Assembly (NCBI GenBank): GCA_017938695.1
Contig: JAGBBA010000072.1
Span: 62,001 to 126,000, forward strand
Length of the DNA stretch: 64,000 bases
Source: Clostridia bacterium
GTDB lineage: Bacteria > Bacillota > Clostridia > Christensenellales > Aristaeellaceae
Direction of reading: 5' to 3'
A program made the translations under genes and the position numbers. Under the pieces are notes generated by a model. That model searched no databases and was not told where the DNA came from. It saw only the letters and a list, made by a program, of their open reading frames with translations. Shown here one piece after another: positions 49,050-57,917 of the stretch; positions within the stretch are counted from its first letter, which is position 1, and every line of letters begins with the position of its first letter.

Positions 49050-49924
49050 GCGTTAAGGGCCTCCTTTGCCAGCAGGTACGCGCCCATCACGCCGCTGTTC
49101 ACGCCCAGCCCCGGGGGAACGATGTAGTCCTCCAGGCCGTTGTCCACCACGCGGTGGCACAGGTAGCCGCCCAGCATGTCGAGGGTCTTGCGGCGGATGA
49201 CGGGGAACAGGAACATCTGCTGCATCACGCCGCCGCCCAGGATGATCTTCTCCGGGGAGAAGCTCATGATGGCGTTGTGGCACATCTGGGCCAGGTAGGT
49301 GGTTTCCACGTCCCAGGCCGGGTGCTCCGGGGGCAGCTGGGGCGCAGGGGTGTTCCACCGCTTGCCGATGGCCGGGCCGGAGGCAAGGCCCTCCAGGCAG
49401 TGCTTGTGATAGGGGCAGAAGCCCTCGGGGGCAGGGTCGTTGGCGGCAGGCTTCATCAGCTGGTGGCCGATTTCCGGGTGCACCAGGCCGTGCACCGGCT
49501 GGCCGCCGATGATCAGTCCGCCGCCGATGCCCGTGCCGATGGTCATGTACAGGCAGCTGCCCAGGCCCTTGGCTGCGCCCAGCCGGGCTTCCGCCAGGGC
49601 GGCAGCGTTCACGTCGGTATCCATGCCCACGGGGATGCCCAGGGCCTGCTGGAACTCCGGCAGGATGGGGTAGTGCCGCCAGGCCAGCTTGGGCGTGGCG
49701 GTGATGTGCCCGTAGGTGGGGGAAGCCGGGTTCAGGTCCAGAGGGCCGAAGCAGCCGATGCCCAGTGCAGCCACGGGATGCTCCCGGAAGAACCGGATCA
49801 TGGCAGGCATGGTGATAGAGGGATCCTCCGTGGGGATGGAGCTGCGCTCCAGCATGGTTCCGTTTTCGTCTAAAAGGCTCAGCACCATTTTGGTGCCGCC
49901 AGCCTCCAGTGCGCCGAAATACAT
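49046..49924 (-). CDS. ROK family sugar kinase (fructokinase-like)
   Basis: A 292-residue cytoplasmic kinase. I prefer the start at 49924 (MYFGALEAGGTKMVL), because the GAGGT ribosome site abuts the alternative ATG at 49930. The ATP-binding loop GALEAGGTK, the catalytic region VDTD-like GMDTDVNAAALAEARLG, MTIGTGIGGGLIIGG, and the zinc site HQLMKPAAND...GFCPYHKHCLEGLASGPAI are present. The His/Cys zinc pattern CPxHxxCLEGLASGPAI is that of ROK fructokinases rather than glucokinases. It lies after a P-type ATPase gene and overlaps the DUF3842 gene. Confidence 0.9.
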   Translation of the reverse strand: MYFGALEAGGTKMVLSLLDENGTMLERSSIPTEDPSITMPAMIRFFREHPVAALGIGCFGPLDLNPASPTYGHITATPKLAWRHYPILPEFQQALGIPVGMDTDVNAAALAEARLGAAKGLGSCLYMTIGTGIGGGLIIGGQPVHGLVHPEIGHQLMKPAANDPAPEGFCPYHKHCLEGLASGPAIGKRWNTPAPQLPPEHPAWDVETTYLAQMCHNAIMSFSPEKIILGGGVMQQMFLFPVIRRKTLDMLGGYLCHRVVDNGLEDYIVPPGLGVNSGVMGAYLLAKEALNA

Positions 49925-49943
49925 GGTCATACCTCGCTTTGCA

Positions 49944-52319
49944 TCAGGCCTGGGCCTGGTGGTGATGGTCGATCTGCCGGTGCAGGAGCTTGCGCATCAG
50001 GAACAGCGCGGCCGCGCCCAGCACATACAGGGCGCAGAGGGAAAGCAGCTGCACCAGGTTGAGGGGTTCGAAGAAGAAGATATCGCCCAGCAGCAGCACC
50101 GCCAGGGTGAAGCCGGTGATCATGGCTGCCATCAGCCCGGCCCGCATGGGGGAGAAGGGCCAGCACACCGTGCCCAGCACCATCAGGCCGATGCCGCCCG
50201 CGGACAGCGTGGCCAGGGTGGAGGCCACGGATACCGGCCAGCCCAGGTGCTCCGCCGCCATGGAAAGGGCAGCGCACAGGGCCACCGCCGACGCGCCCGG
50301 AATAGCCCGGGTGAGCACCGTTTCCAGGAAGGAGCCGCGGATGCGCTCCCGGTTGGGCTCCAGTGCCAGGAAGAAGGAGGGCGTGCCGATGGTCATGGTG
50401 CTGACCAGGGTCAGTTGGATGGGCTGGAAAGGGTAGGACATGGGCAGGAACAGCATCAGTACGCTCAGGGCGAAGGAATACAGGGTCTTCACCAGGAACA
50501 GGGAGGCGGCACGGGCAATGTTGTTGATCACCCGGCGGCCCTCGCCCACCACCAGGGGCAGGCAGGCGAAATCGGCAGTGAGCAGGGTCAATTGCGCGGC
50601 GTGCTTGGCCGCATCAGAGCCACCGGCCATGGCGATGGAGCAGTCCGCCGCCTTCAGGGCAGGGATGTCGTTCACGCCGTCGCCGGTCATGGCCACGCTG
50701 TGCCCGGCCTTTTTCAATGCCTTGACCAGCTGCTTCTTCTGGCTGGGGGTCACCCGGCCGAAAACCGTATACTTTTCGCAGGCGGCGGCAATGTCTTCGT
50801 CGGTTTGCAGGGTGGTGGCGTCCACCCACTTGTCCCAGCCGGGAAGCTCTACGCGCTGGGCAATGGCGGACACGGTTTGCGGATGATCGCCGCTGATGAC
50901 CTTCACTGTCACGCCCTGCTCCTGGAAGTAGCGCAGGGTTTCGGCGGCGTTGGGGCGCAGGGTGTCGCTGAGGATGATCAGCCCCAGGGTGCGGGTCACG
51001 GGGGGCGCATCGGTTTCGGTGACGCAGCCCTCGGCCTCTGCCAATACCAGCACGCGGCTGCCAGCCACGGCCTCCAGTTCGGCCAGACGCTGCACATCGC
51101 CGGTGTAAGCATCACCCAAAACGATGGCCGGAGCACCCAGGATCAGGGTTTTGCCGTCGGCAAAGGAGGCGGCGGATTTCTTCCGCTGGGAGGAAAAGGG
51201 CAGCACTGCCACGGGCTTTTCCGTGCCGGGGGCAGCGCGGTCCGCCAGGGCCTTCAGCGTGCCGGAGGTCATTTCAAAGCAGCCCAGGAACCGGGACAGC
51301 GCAAAGGTGAAAGCGGCTTCGTCCCCGTCCAGGGGGTAGAGCTTGTCCACCGCCATCTCGCCGGTGGTGATGGTACCGGTCTTGTCCAGGCAGAGCACAT
51401 CCGCCCGGGCCAGGGTTTCGATGCCGTAGAGCTCCTGCACCAGGGTATCGTGGCGGCCCAGCTTCACCACGCCCACAGCCATGGCCACGCTGGTGAGCAG
51501 GATGAGCCCCTCGGGGATCATGCCCAGCATGGCGGCCACGGTGGAGGGCACAGCCTGGTTCAGCGGATCGCCAGCCAGGAAGTACTGCTTGCAGAAAAGC
51601 AGCAGGCCCAGGGGCAGAAGGATCGCGCTGACCAGCTTGAGCAGCTTGTTCAGGTCAGTCATCAGGGCGGACTTGGGCCGCTTGATCTTCCTTGCTGAGC
51701 GGGTGAGCTGGTTGGCGTAGCTGTTGTCGCCCACGCGCTGCAGCTGGGCAACAAAGCGGCCCTCTACAATATAGCTGCCGGACATAAGCCAGTCGTCCTG
51801 GTGCTTCATCACGGCGTTGCTTTCGCCGGTGAGCAGCGATTCGTTGGCTGCGCCGGAGCCTTCCCTCACGATGGCGTCGGCGCAGACCTGGTCGCCTGCG
51901 CGAAGGATCACCAGGTCGCCCAGCACCAGGTCATCCGGGTGGCAGGCGAGCTCCTGGCCGTCGCGCAGCACATGAGCGGTGGGCGCGCTGAGCACCTGCA
52001 GTTTGCGGATGGTGTGCCGGGCGCGCAGCTCCTGGATGGTGCCGATCAGCGTGTTGGACACCACCACGCCCATGAACAGCATGTTGCGGTAGCTGCCCAC
52101 GGCCAGCAGGCAGGCCGCCAGGATCAGGTTCAGCAGGTTGAACAGGGTGAAAAGGTTCTCCCGGAGGATCTGCCATAGCGTTTTGCCGTCATCCACCTTG
52201 GAGGCGTTGCTCAGGCCATCTTCGGCCCGGCGGCGGGCTTCTTCCTGGGAAAGACCCTGGGGCGGTGTGGGCTGGAAATCCTCCGGCAAACCCTGGGGGA
52301 TGGAAAGATCGTCGTTCAT
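49944..52319 (-). CDS. Cation-transporting P-type ATPase
   Basis: A 791-residue membrane pump. The start at 52319 (MNDDLSIPQGLPEDFQPTPP) has AGGG eight bases upstream; an ATG at 52334 overlaps the stop of the HAD gene and would add five residues. Hallmarks in order: the actuator motif LLTGES, the phosphorylated Asp at about 311 in DKTGTITTGEM, nucleotide-site KKSAASF, and GDGVNDIPALKAADCSIAMAGGSDAAKHAAQLTLL. About ten membrane helices are visible. There is no heavy-metal CxxC domain, and the architecture resembles the CtpE-like group, so a calcium or similar cation is plausible but not proven. Confidence 0.92.
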   Translation of the reverse strand: MNDDLSIPQGLPEDFQPTPPQGLSQEEARRRAEDGLSNASKVDDGKTLWQILRENLFTLFNLLNLILAACLLAVGSYRNMLFMGVVVSNTLIGTIQELRARHTIRKLQVLSAPTAHVLRDGQELACHPDDLVLGDLVILRAGDQVCADAIVREGSGAANESLLTGESNAVMKHQDDWLMSGSYIVEGRFVAQLQRVGDNSYANQLTRSARKIKRPKSALMTDLNKLLKLVSAILLPLGLLLFCKQYFLAGDPLNQAVPSTVAAMLGMIPEGLILLTSVAMAVGVVKLGRHDTLVQELYGIETLARADVLCLDKTGTITTGEMAVDKLYPLDGDEAAFTFALSRFLGCFEMTSGTLKALADRAAPGTEKPVAVLPFSSQRKKSAASFADGKTLILGAPAIVLGDAYTGDVQRLAELEAVAGSRVLVLAEAEGCVTETDAPPVTRTLGLIILSDTLRPNAAETLRYFQEQGVTVKVISGDHPQTVSAIAQRVELPGWDKWVDATTLQTDEDIAAACEKYTVFGRVTPSQKKQLVKALKKAGHSVAMTGDGVNDIPALKAADCSIAMAGGSDAAKHAAQLTLLTADFACLPLVVGEGRRVINNIARAASLFLVKTLYSFALSVLMLFLPMSYPFQPIQLTLVSTMTIGTPSFFLALEPNRERIRGSFLETVLTRAIPGASAVALCAALSMAAEHLGWPVSVASTLATLSAGGIGLMVLGTVCWPFSPMRAGLMAAMITGFTLAVLLLGDIFFFEPLNLVQLLSLCALYVLGAAALFLMRKLLHRQIDHHHQAQA

Positions 52320-52330
52320 GTGCGTGTCCC

Positions 52331-52960
52331 TCATACGTTCAGGGTGGGGTAAAGCTGGCTGAGCTGCTGCAATACGGGCACGCCCGTGGCCTGCAGCACA
52401 GACTCCTGCTGGTGTCCGCCGCAGATCAGACAGCACTTGCAGCCGATGGCGGCAGCCACCTCGGCATCGTGGTCGGTGTCGCCCAGGAAAAGGGCCTCCG
52501 CCGGGTCGATACCGCTGCGGGCCAGGTAGTCCTTGGCCAATTGTACCTTGCTCACGGCGTAGTGGTCGCTCAGGCCCAGCACCTCGTCAAACATGCCTTC
52601 CAGTTCGGGGAACTGCTTCACCTGCACCCGCAGCTGATCCTGCTGGGAGGCGGAGATGATCACCTGATGGAACCCGGCCTGGTGAAAGCGGTGCACGGTT
52701 TCGGCCACTTGGCTCTTCAGCGGCACCTGATGGAACGCCGCCACAAAGCCTGCATTCCACTCCTTGGCAATCAGGCGGAAGTCCTCGTCCGTCACGCCCA
52801 GGGCGCGGTAATATTCAATAACGGGAAAACGGAACAGGCGACGGTACTCCTCCGCCGTGGTGGGGGCGTAGCCGTGCCGGGCAAACACCTGGTTGTTCAC
52901 CTGCACCACGGTATCCACATCGTCCACCAGGGTGCCGTTCCAGTCCCAGAAGATGGTCAT
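52331..52960 (-). CDS. HAD family hydrolase
   Basis: A 209-residue cytoplasmic phosphatase-like protein; start at 52960 with GGAGG upstream. Motif I is FWDWNGTLVDD: the nucleophile Asp6 is present but the second Asp of DxD is Asn8, seen in some HAD subfamilies. A helical cap follows (NQVFARHGYAPTTAEEYRR), motif II is IISASQQDQL, and motif IV is EALFLGDTDHDAEVAAAIG. Phosphoglycolate-phosphatase-like overall; the substrate is unknown. First gene of the operon with the P-type ATPase, ROK kinase and DUF3842. Confidence 0.9.
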   Translation of the reverse strand: MTIFWDWNGTLVDDVDTVVQVNNQVFARHGYAPTTAEEYRRLFRFPVIEYYRALGVTDEDFRLIAKEWNAGFVAAFHQVPLKSQVAETVHRFHQAGFHQVIISASQQDQLRVQVKQFPELEGMFDEVLGLSDHYAVSKVQLAKDYLARSGIDPAEALFLGDTDHDAEVAAAIGCKCCLICGGHQQESVLQATGVPVLQQLSQLYPTLNV

Positions 52961-52985
52961 AGGTATATTCCTCCATTCTGCTACC

Positions 52986-53014
52986 ATGATACCCTGCCAG
53001 GGGAGTGCTGTCAA
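52986..53014 (-). promoter_or_regulatory. Promoter of the HAD/P-type ATPase/ROK/DUF3842 operon
   Basis: Minus strand TTGACA (53009-53014), 17-base spacer, TATCAT (52986-52991). Confidence 0.82.
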
Positions 53015-53075
53015 GAAAAAGGACAATCCGCCCCGGATGGAGAATATCCAAACATCCCATTTCCGGAGGTGCCCC

Positions 53076-53570
53076 ATGACCGACTGGCTTGCACACATCA
53101 CCCCCCTCACCGAGGATGACGCCCCTGCCATGTATGCCCTGATGCAGGATATGTTCATCCATCTGCCCGATCAGCGGTGGTATTACGGCAGCACCCAGGA
53201 GGAGCTGGCGGAGCAGGCACGGCTTGGCAATGCGGTGGGCATCTGGCAGGAAGGGCGGCTGGTGGCCATGAACATTCTGGTGCCGGCCGCCATCGCCCAC
53301 GACGGCGGCTATGCGGCCATCCTGGGTCTGGACGACCCGGACAGCCTGAATTTCGAGGATGTGGTGGTGGTCCATGACTACCAGCGGCAGGGCATCCACA
53401 GCGCTTTCTTGCACCGGGCCAGCACGCTGGGGTACAAGACCATTTATGCTACGGTGGATCCGGATAACCTGCCCAGCCTGCGATCCTTTGAAAAGGCGGG
53501 GTATCAGCGCATTGCGCAGAAGATCGTCTACGACGGGCGGCCAAGGGTGTTTGTGCGGCTTTGCCTGTAA
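53076..53570 (+). CDS. GNAT family N-acetyltransferase
   Basis: A 164-residue protein; start at 53076 (MTDWLAHITPLTEDDAPAMY) with GGAGGTG upstream. The GNAT core is recognisable: VVVHDYQRQGIHSAFLHRASTLG contains the acetyl-CoA-binding loop (RQGIH in place of the usual Q/RxxGxG/A), followed by ATVDPDNLPSLRSFEKAGYQR. The acceptor is unknown. Monocistronic, ending at a strong terminator. Confidence 0.88.
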   Translation: MTDWLAHITPLTEDDAPAMYALMQDMFIHLPDQRWYYGSTQEELAEQARLGNAVGIWQEGRLVAMNILVPAAIAHDGGYAAILGLDDPDSLNFEDVVVVHDYQRQGIHSAFLHRASTLGYKTIYATVDPDNLPSLRSFEKAGYQRIAQKIVYDGRPRVFVRLCL

Positions 53571-53574
53571 AACA

Positions 53575-53611
53575 AAACAGCTGACCGGTTCAACATCGGT
53601 CAGCTGTTTTT
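53575..53611. terminator. Bidirectional terminator
   Basis: AACAGCTGACCG pairs with CGGTCAGCTGTT around GTTCAACAT, with A-run before and T-run after; it lies between converging genes. Confidence 0.92.
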
Positions 53612-53612
53612 G

Positions 53613-54773
53613 TTATTTCACCGGGGGCAGCATGGGCTGGCGTGGGTGCAGCACTTTGCGCAAAAGCAGCGCAGAGGGCAGGGCGCAGGCAGCCACCACC
53701 AGCACATACAGGAACACATTCTTGATGTAATACAGGCTGGGCAGCACATCGAAGAAGTTGAAGCCGAACAGATCGACGAACAGGCCGTGGATCAGGTAGA
53801 ACTCCAGGGTGATGCCGCTCATGAAGCGCAGGGCTTTGTTGCCGATTCTGACCTTCAGCCCCAGCATGATGGTGAAGAACACGAAGGGCAGCGCGGCCGC
53901 GTGCTGGGAGAAGGCGCACACGAACCGGCGCAGCGTGCGTTCGCCCAGGGAGGGCACCCATTCGCAGTAGTAGCTGAAGGTGTTCTGGGTGATTTCCGAC
54001 CAGCGGTACAAGCCGTAGCCCAGCACCACCGCCAGCACCATGTAGATGACGTAATGCTTCTTCACACCGGTTACGATGCGCTGTTCAAACTTGGCGAAGA
54101 ACAGCCCCAGGGGGAAGAACAGGGCGGTGTTGTACCACCATTCGCCCTTCATCCACCAGTCGTTATGATCGCAGGCGCAGCCGATCAGCACCCAGCAAAG
54201 GATCAGCACGGTGAGGCTGGTGAGGGCCAGGGCTTCCTTTTTGAACAGGCGGAAACTGAAATAGAACGCCATGTAGAAGATGGGCAGGGCCATCACGAAC
54301 CAGGCGTTGGGGTTGGCCTGCTGCAGGCCAATCACGTCGTAGATGATTTGCTGGGTGCTCATTTTCTCACCCATGATCAGCCGCACAGCCAGGAAGAGCA
54401 GCTCCGTCACATAGAAGGTGACCACCAGGGGCAGTACGCGCTTTTTCACAAAGCCGTGGAGGTAGTTCTCCTTGGTTTTCCAACTGCGGTACAGACCGTA
54501 GCCGGAGCACACGAAAAACACCGCCACAAAGAAATAACCGATGGGTACAAAGAACTCCAGCCCGGGGATGATATACCGCTTTGGCAGCCAGTGGGCGCAG
54601 GTTTTTTGCGCCGTGTGGTGCAGCAGGATACACACCGCAAAAAAGCCCTGCCAGGCCTTGCTTTGCGAAAGGGAGAAGTAGCCGTCGTTCCACTGGCCGC
54701 GGCCCATCCATTTCGAGCCCCAGAACAAAAGCACCAGCACCAGCGGATAGTAAAGATAAACCAGCTTGTCCAT
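53613..54773 (-). CDS. Acyltransferase family 3 membrane protein
   Basis: A 386-residue protein with about ten membrane helices; start at 54773 with AAGGAG upstream. The region WQGFFAVCILLHHTAQKTCA carries the His pair typical of Acyl_transf_3 (OafA/WecH) enzymes, which O-acetylate or otherwise acylate cell-surface sugars. Further family-like segments are FFVPIGYFFVAVFFVCSGYGLYRSW and ITLEFYLIHGLFVDLFGFNFF. The substrate is unknown. Confidence 0.85.
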   Translation of the reverse strand: MDKLVYLYYPLVLVLLFWGSKWMGRGQWNDGYFSLSQSKAWQGFFAVCILLHHTAQKTCAHWLPKRYIIPGLEFFVPIGYFFVAVFFVCSGYGLYRSWKTKENYLHGFVKKRVLPLVVTFYVTELLFLAVRLIMGEKMSTQQIIYDVIGLQQANPNAWFVMALPIFYMAFYFSFRLFKKEALALTSLTVLILCWVLIGCACDHNDWWMKGEWWYNTALFFPLGLFFAKFEQRIVTGVKKHYVIYMVLAVVLGYGLYRWSEITQNTFSYYCEWVPSLGERTLRRFVCAFSQHAAALPFVFFTIMLGLKVRIGNKALRFMSGITLEFYLIHGLFVDLFGFNFFDVLPSLYYIKNVFLYVLVVAACALPSALLLRKVLHPRQPMLPPVK

Positions 54774-54805
54774 GCAAGGGATCTCCTTTGTCAAAACATG
54801 GCACC

Positions 54806-54833
54806 ATTATATCACGCCGGAAATTTTTATCAA
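54806..54833 (-). promoter_or_regulatory. Promoter of the acyltransferase gene
   Basis: Minus strand TTGATA (54828-54833), 16-base spacer, TATAAT (54806-54811). Confidence 0.7.
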
Positions 54834-54857
54834 GCAAAAGCCAAAGGAAAGACAAAA

Positions 54858-54880
54858 CCCCGTACCAATGCGGTACGGGG
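54858..54880 (-). terminator. Terminator of the feo operon
   Basis: CCCCGTACC (54858-54866) pairs with GGTACGGGG (54872-54880). The minus-strand transcript continues TTTTG. Confidence 0.85.
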
Positions 54881-54888
54881 TGATGCTA

Positions 54889-55053
54889 TTATGCGTCCTT
54901 CTGGCCGCAGGTGCAGCCGTGGCCGGAGGAGGAGCAGGTTTTGCTGTAAGGGCAGCCGATGCACTTCTGGCCGCGCTTTTTTGCCTTGATGATATACCCG
55001 GCGGCCAGGCCGATAAGGGCCAGCAGTACAGCAATGATCATGATATCGGTCAT
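54889..55053 (-). CDS. FeoB-associated Cys-rich membrane protein
   Basis: A 54-residue peptide starting at 55053 with AAAGGAG upstream and ending TAA at 54889-54891. It has one N-terminal membrane helix (IMIIAVLLALIGLAAGYII), then a basic segment (KAKKRGQK) and a cysteine-rich tail with CIGCPYSKTC and HGCTCG. This is the pattern of the FeoB-associated Cys-rich family, small partners of the ferrous iron transporter that may help pore assembly or iron handling. It follows feoB by 20 bases. Confidence 0.92.
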   Translation of the reverse strand: MTDIMIIAVLLALIGLAAGYIIKAKKRGQKCIGCPYSKTCSSSGHGCTCGQKDA

Positions 55054-55073
55054 AACGGGGACTCCTTTGGGGG

Positions 55074-57080
55074 TCAGGCCTGCGCCTTCAGGTCATACTC
55101 GGATTGCAGCCGGGCATTGGTGCGGCGGATCAGGAAGATGATGGTGGCAACGATGGCAGCCACAACGATCAGGCCGGGGATGAAGCCAGCACCCAGGGTG
55201 CCGGTGGTGATCAGGGTGCCGATCTGGTATACAGCGAAGCCGATGGTGAAGCCCACAGCTAACTGGAAGCCAATGCCGCCCCACAGCCACTTGCTGCTCT
55301 TCATCTCGGAGTTCATGGCACCAATGGCCGCGAAGCAGGGGGGACTGAAGAGGTTGAACATCAGGTAGGCCAGGGCAGCCACCTTGGTGATGGCCATAAT
55401 ACCGGCGATTTCAGCACCAGCACCTTCCATCATGGCCAGTTCTTCGGTGTCGATCAGGTTCTCCAGGCCAACGAAGCACACAGCCAGGGTGCCCACCACG
55501 TTCTCCTTGGCAATGAAGCCGGTCACAGCGGCGGCGGCCAGCTGCCAGCTCAGCACACCCACGATGGGTACCAGTACGTAGGCGAAGGGCTGGGCGATGG
55601 AAGCCAGGATGGAAGCATCAGCGGTTTCGGCGGGCTGGAAGTTCCAGGCGAAGGTCTGCATGATCTGCACCACGGTGTTGCACAGAAGGATGATGGTGCC
55701 AGCCTTGACGATGTAGGCCCAGCCGCGGGAGCACATGGACAGGAAGGCACGCTTCAGGCTGGGGAGCTTATACTCAGGTAGCTCGATGATGAAGAAGGAC
55801 TTGCGGGCTTTGTAGCCGGTGATCTTGTTGATCAGCAGCGCGCCGAAGAAGATGATCACGATGCCCATGAAGTACATCATGGGGCCCACCCAGCTGGCGT
55901 CGGAGAAGAATGCACCGGCGAACAGGGCGATGACGGGCAGCTTGGCACCGCAGGGCATGAAGGGCGTCAGCATGGCGGTGGCGCGGCGTTCACGCTCATT
56001 GCGGATGGTGCGGCAGGCCATCACGCCGGGGATGGCGCAGCCGGTGCCGATAACGAAGGGGATCACGGACTTGCCGGAGAGGCCTACCTTCTTGAAGATG
56101 GGGTCAAGCACCACAGAGGCACGGGCCATGTAGCCGCAGTCTTCCAGCAGGGCGATGAGGAAGTACATCACCATCACCAGGGGCAGGAAGCCCAGCACGG
56201 CACCCACGCCGCCAACGATGCCGTCCACCAGCAGGGCCTGCAGGATGGGGGAGGCGTTCTCCACCAGGCCGGAGATCCACTCGGTCACAACTTCCATCCA
56301 GCCTTCCAGCACACCGGCCAGCCAGATGCCCAGGCCGCCTTCAGCCTGAGAGACCCAGAACACGCCGAACATGATGGCGGCGAAGATGATCAGGCCCAGC
56401 ACAGGGTGGGTGACCACAGTGTCGATCTTGTCCTGATAATTCTTGTCCTTGGTGAAGACCTTGCGGGTCTCCACTTCCTTGACGATGTTGTTCACAAAGG
56501 AGAAACGGGCACGGTCGGCCTTTTCCACTTCGGCCTTGCTGGTCAGGTCGATGCTGCCCTGGTTGTAGGGGGCCTTTTGCACCTTGCCCACCTGGGCCAC
56601 AGCGGCGTCGATCACGTTTTTCAGGCCGGCACTGTTGGTGGAAATGGTGTCCACCACGGGGCAGCCCAGCTTGGCAGACAGGGCGGCGGAATCGATCTTG
56701 GTCTGCTTCTTCTCGTTCACGTCGGCCTTGTTCAGGGCGACCACCATGGGGATGCCCAGCTCCAGCAGCTGGGTGGTGAAGAACAGGCTGCGGCTGAGAT
56801 TGGTGGCGTCCACGATGTTCACGATCACGTCGGGGTGCTCGTTGCGCACATAGCCGCTGGTGATACTCTCTTCAGACGTGAAGGGGGACATGGAGTAAGC
56901 ACCGGGAAGGTCGACGGCGATCAGCTCCTGGGGGCCGGTGCAGTAGGCCTTCTTGATGGGGTGCTCCTTCTTTTCAACGGTTACGCCTGCCCAGTTGCCG
57001 ACCTTTTCGTTCCGACCGGTCAGGGCATTGTACATGGTGGTTTTGCCGCTGTTCGGGTTGCCTGTCAGTGCAATTCGCAT
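55074..57080 (-). CDS. feoB: Ferrous iron transporter FeoB
   Basis: A 668-residue membrane protein with an N-terminal GTPase domain; start at 57080 (MRIALTGNPNSGKTTMYNAL) with AAGGAGG upstream. G1 is GNPNSGKTT (residues 7-15), G3 DLPGAYS and G4 NKAD. The two Gate regions of the pore are present (CGYMARASVVLD, PFVIGTGCAIPGVMACRTI, LTPFMPCGAKLPVIALFAGAFF and GFIAKENVVGTLAV). It takes up Fe(II) under anaerobic conditions. It is the middle gene of feoA-feoB-Cys-rich peptide. Confidence 0.97.
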   Translation of the reverse strand: MRIALTGNPNSGKTTMYNALTGRNEKVGNWAGVTVEKKEHPIKKAYCTGPQELIAVDLPGAYSMSPFTSEESITSGYVRNEHPDVIVNIVDATNLSRSLFFTTQLLELGIPMVVALNKADVNEKKQTKIDSAALSAKLGCPVVDTISTNSAGLKNVIDAAVAQVGKVQKAPYNQGSIDLTSKAEVEKADRARFSFVNNIVKEVETRKVFTKDKNYQDKIDTVVTHPVLGLIIFAAIMFGVFWVSQAEGGLGIWLAGVLEGWMEVVTEWISGLVENASPILQALLVDGIVGGVGAVLGFLPLVMVMYFLIALLEDCGYMARASVVLDPIFKKVGLSGKSVIPFVIGTGCAIPGVMACRTIRNERERRATAMLTPFMPCGAKLPVIALFAGAFFSDASWVGPMMYFMGIVIIFFGALLINKITGYKARKSFFIIELPEYKLPSLKRAFLSMCSRGWAYIVKAGTIILLCNTVVQIMQTFAWNFQPAETADASILASIAQPFAYVLVPIVGVLSWQLAAAAVTGFIAKENVVGTLAVCFVGLENLIDTEELAMMEGAGAEIAGIMAITKVAALAYLMFNLFSPPCFAAIGAMNSEMKSSKWLWGGIGFQLAVGFTIGFAVYQIGTLITTGTLGAGFIPGLIVVAAIVATIIFLIRRTNARLQSEYDLKAQA

Positions 57081-57191
57081 GGGGAACTTCCTCCTTAGAT
57101 CCAACCTGTGTCCTTTGGTTAGCTTTGCTTAACTATCGGCCAAATGAATGGCGGCAGGCAATGCCGTGCCGCAATGGGAGATGCCGGGGGA

Positions 57192-57410
57192 TCAGACAAT
57201 GATGGCCTGGGCCAGCTGGTTGTCGATGCTGTAGCGGGCATCCTTAACGGAAATGACGCAGCCGCTTCGCTTTTGTGCGATCACGGTGATGGGTTCGCCG
57301 GAGTAGCAGCCCAACGAGAAGAGGAAGGAGTTCATCTCTTCGTCATCGGTGTCGATGCGGCGGATCACATACTCCACGCCTTCCTTGGCGTTCAGCAGGG
57401 TCGTTTCCAT
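57192..57410 (-). CDS. feoA: Ferrous iron transport protein FeoA
   Basis: A 72-residue SH3-like protein; start at 57410 (METTLLNAKEGVEYVIRRID) with AGGAGG nine bases upstream. The FeoA pattern SFLFSLGCYSGEPITVIAQKRSGCVISVKDARYSIDNQLAQAI is complete. It is thought to regulate FeoB. It is followed by feoB after about 110 bases, in which GGTTAGC/GCTTAAC (about 57117-57135) forms a second TTAG-type palindrome. Confidence 0.93.
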   Translation of the reverse strand: METTLLNAKEGVEYVIRRIDTDDEEMNSFLFSLGCYSGEPITVIAQKRSGCVISVKDARYSIDNQLAQAIIV

Positions 57411-57472
57411 TTCATCAAGCCTCCTGTCGGTTAGGAATGCATAACTTGCTTGCTGAAGATGAGCCACACCTA

Positions 57473-57486
57473 TTAGATGCGGCTAA
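57473..57486 (-). promoter_or_regulatory. Candidate iron-regulator operator at feoA
   Basis: TTAGATGCGGCTAA is a TTAG-N6-CTAA palindrome covering the predicted transcription start. DtxR/IdeR-type iron repressors recognise TTAGG...CCTAA palindromes, so it is a plausible partial match. No regulator gene is nearby. Confidence 0.45.
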
Positions 57487-57489
57487 CTA

Positions 57490-57518
57490 TATATAACACC
57501 TTTTCCCTCATTTGTCAA
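57490..57518 (-). promoter_or_regulatory. Promoter of the feo operon
   Basis: Minus strand TTGACA (57513-57518), 17-base spacer, TATATA (57490-57495). Confidence 0.82.
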
Positions 57519-57565
57519 CAGGGAAAACGCAATTTTTTCACAAAGTCCGGTGAAAGGCAGCGGTA

Positions 57566-57595
57566 TTGACTTGATTGCATCTGCCGTGCTACAAT
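57566..57595 (+). promoter_or_regulatory. Promoter of the cobalamin riboswitch operon
   Basis: TTGACT (57566-57571), 18-base spacer, TACAAT (57590-57595). Transcription would begin near 57602, just before the riboswitch. Confidence 0.78.
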
Positions 57596-57614
57596 GATCC
57601 CGACAATTGAATCA

Positions 57615-57806
57615 TCAAGAAGGCGCGGTTCGAAAGGCGCAGGCTGAGTAGAAGCAAAAGGGAATCCGGTTGGAATCCGGAACAACCGCCATTACTGTAT
57701 TTGACCAGACAGGAGCGCATATCCATTGAAGCGTTGCTTTGAGAAGGGTGCTCCCCCGCAGGCAGCGGCCTGCGCTGGCATAAGTCAGGATACCTGCCGC
57801 GTGATT
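57615..57806 (+). ncRNA. Cobalamin (B12) riboswitch
   Basis: The conserved core of the B12 riboswitch is present: AAGGGAATCCGGTT (57658-57671) with the matching GGAATCCGG, CCGCCATTACTGT (57686-57698), and the B12 box AAGTCAGGATACCTGCC (57782-57798). The peripheral arms between these elements fold as short stems. It binds adenosyl- or another cobalamin and switches the operon off when B12 is plentiful. The expression platform contains a strong intrinsic terminator (57918-57950) before the first gene. Confidence 0.95.
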
Positions 57807-57917
57807 CAGGTTCAACATGATTTGGTGTGAAGAGTGCAACCGGTCGCTCGCCGCAGGGCGGGTGTGCTTTTTGCATTCTTTGTGAAAGGCAATCCCTGCG
57901 TGTGTTTGATCTGTTGT

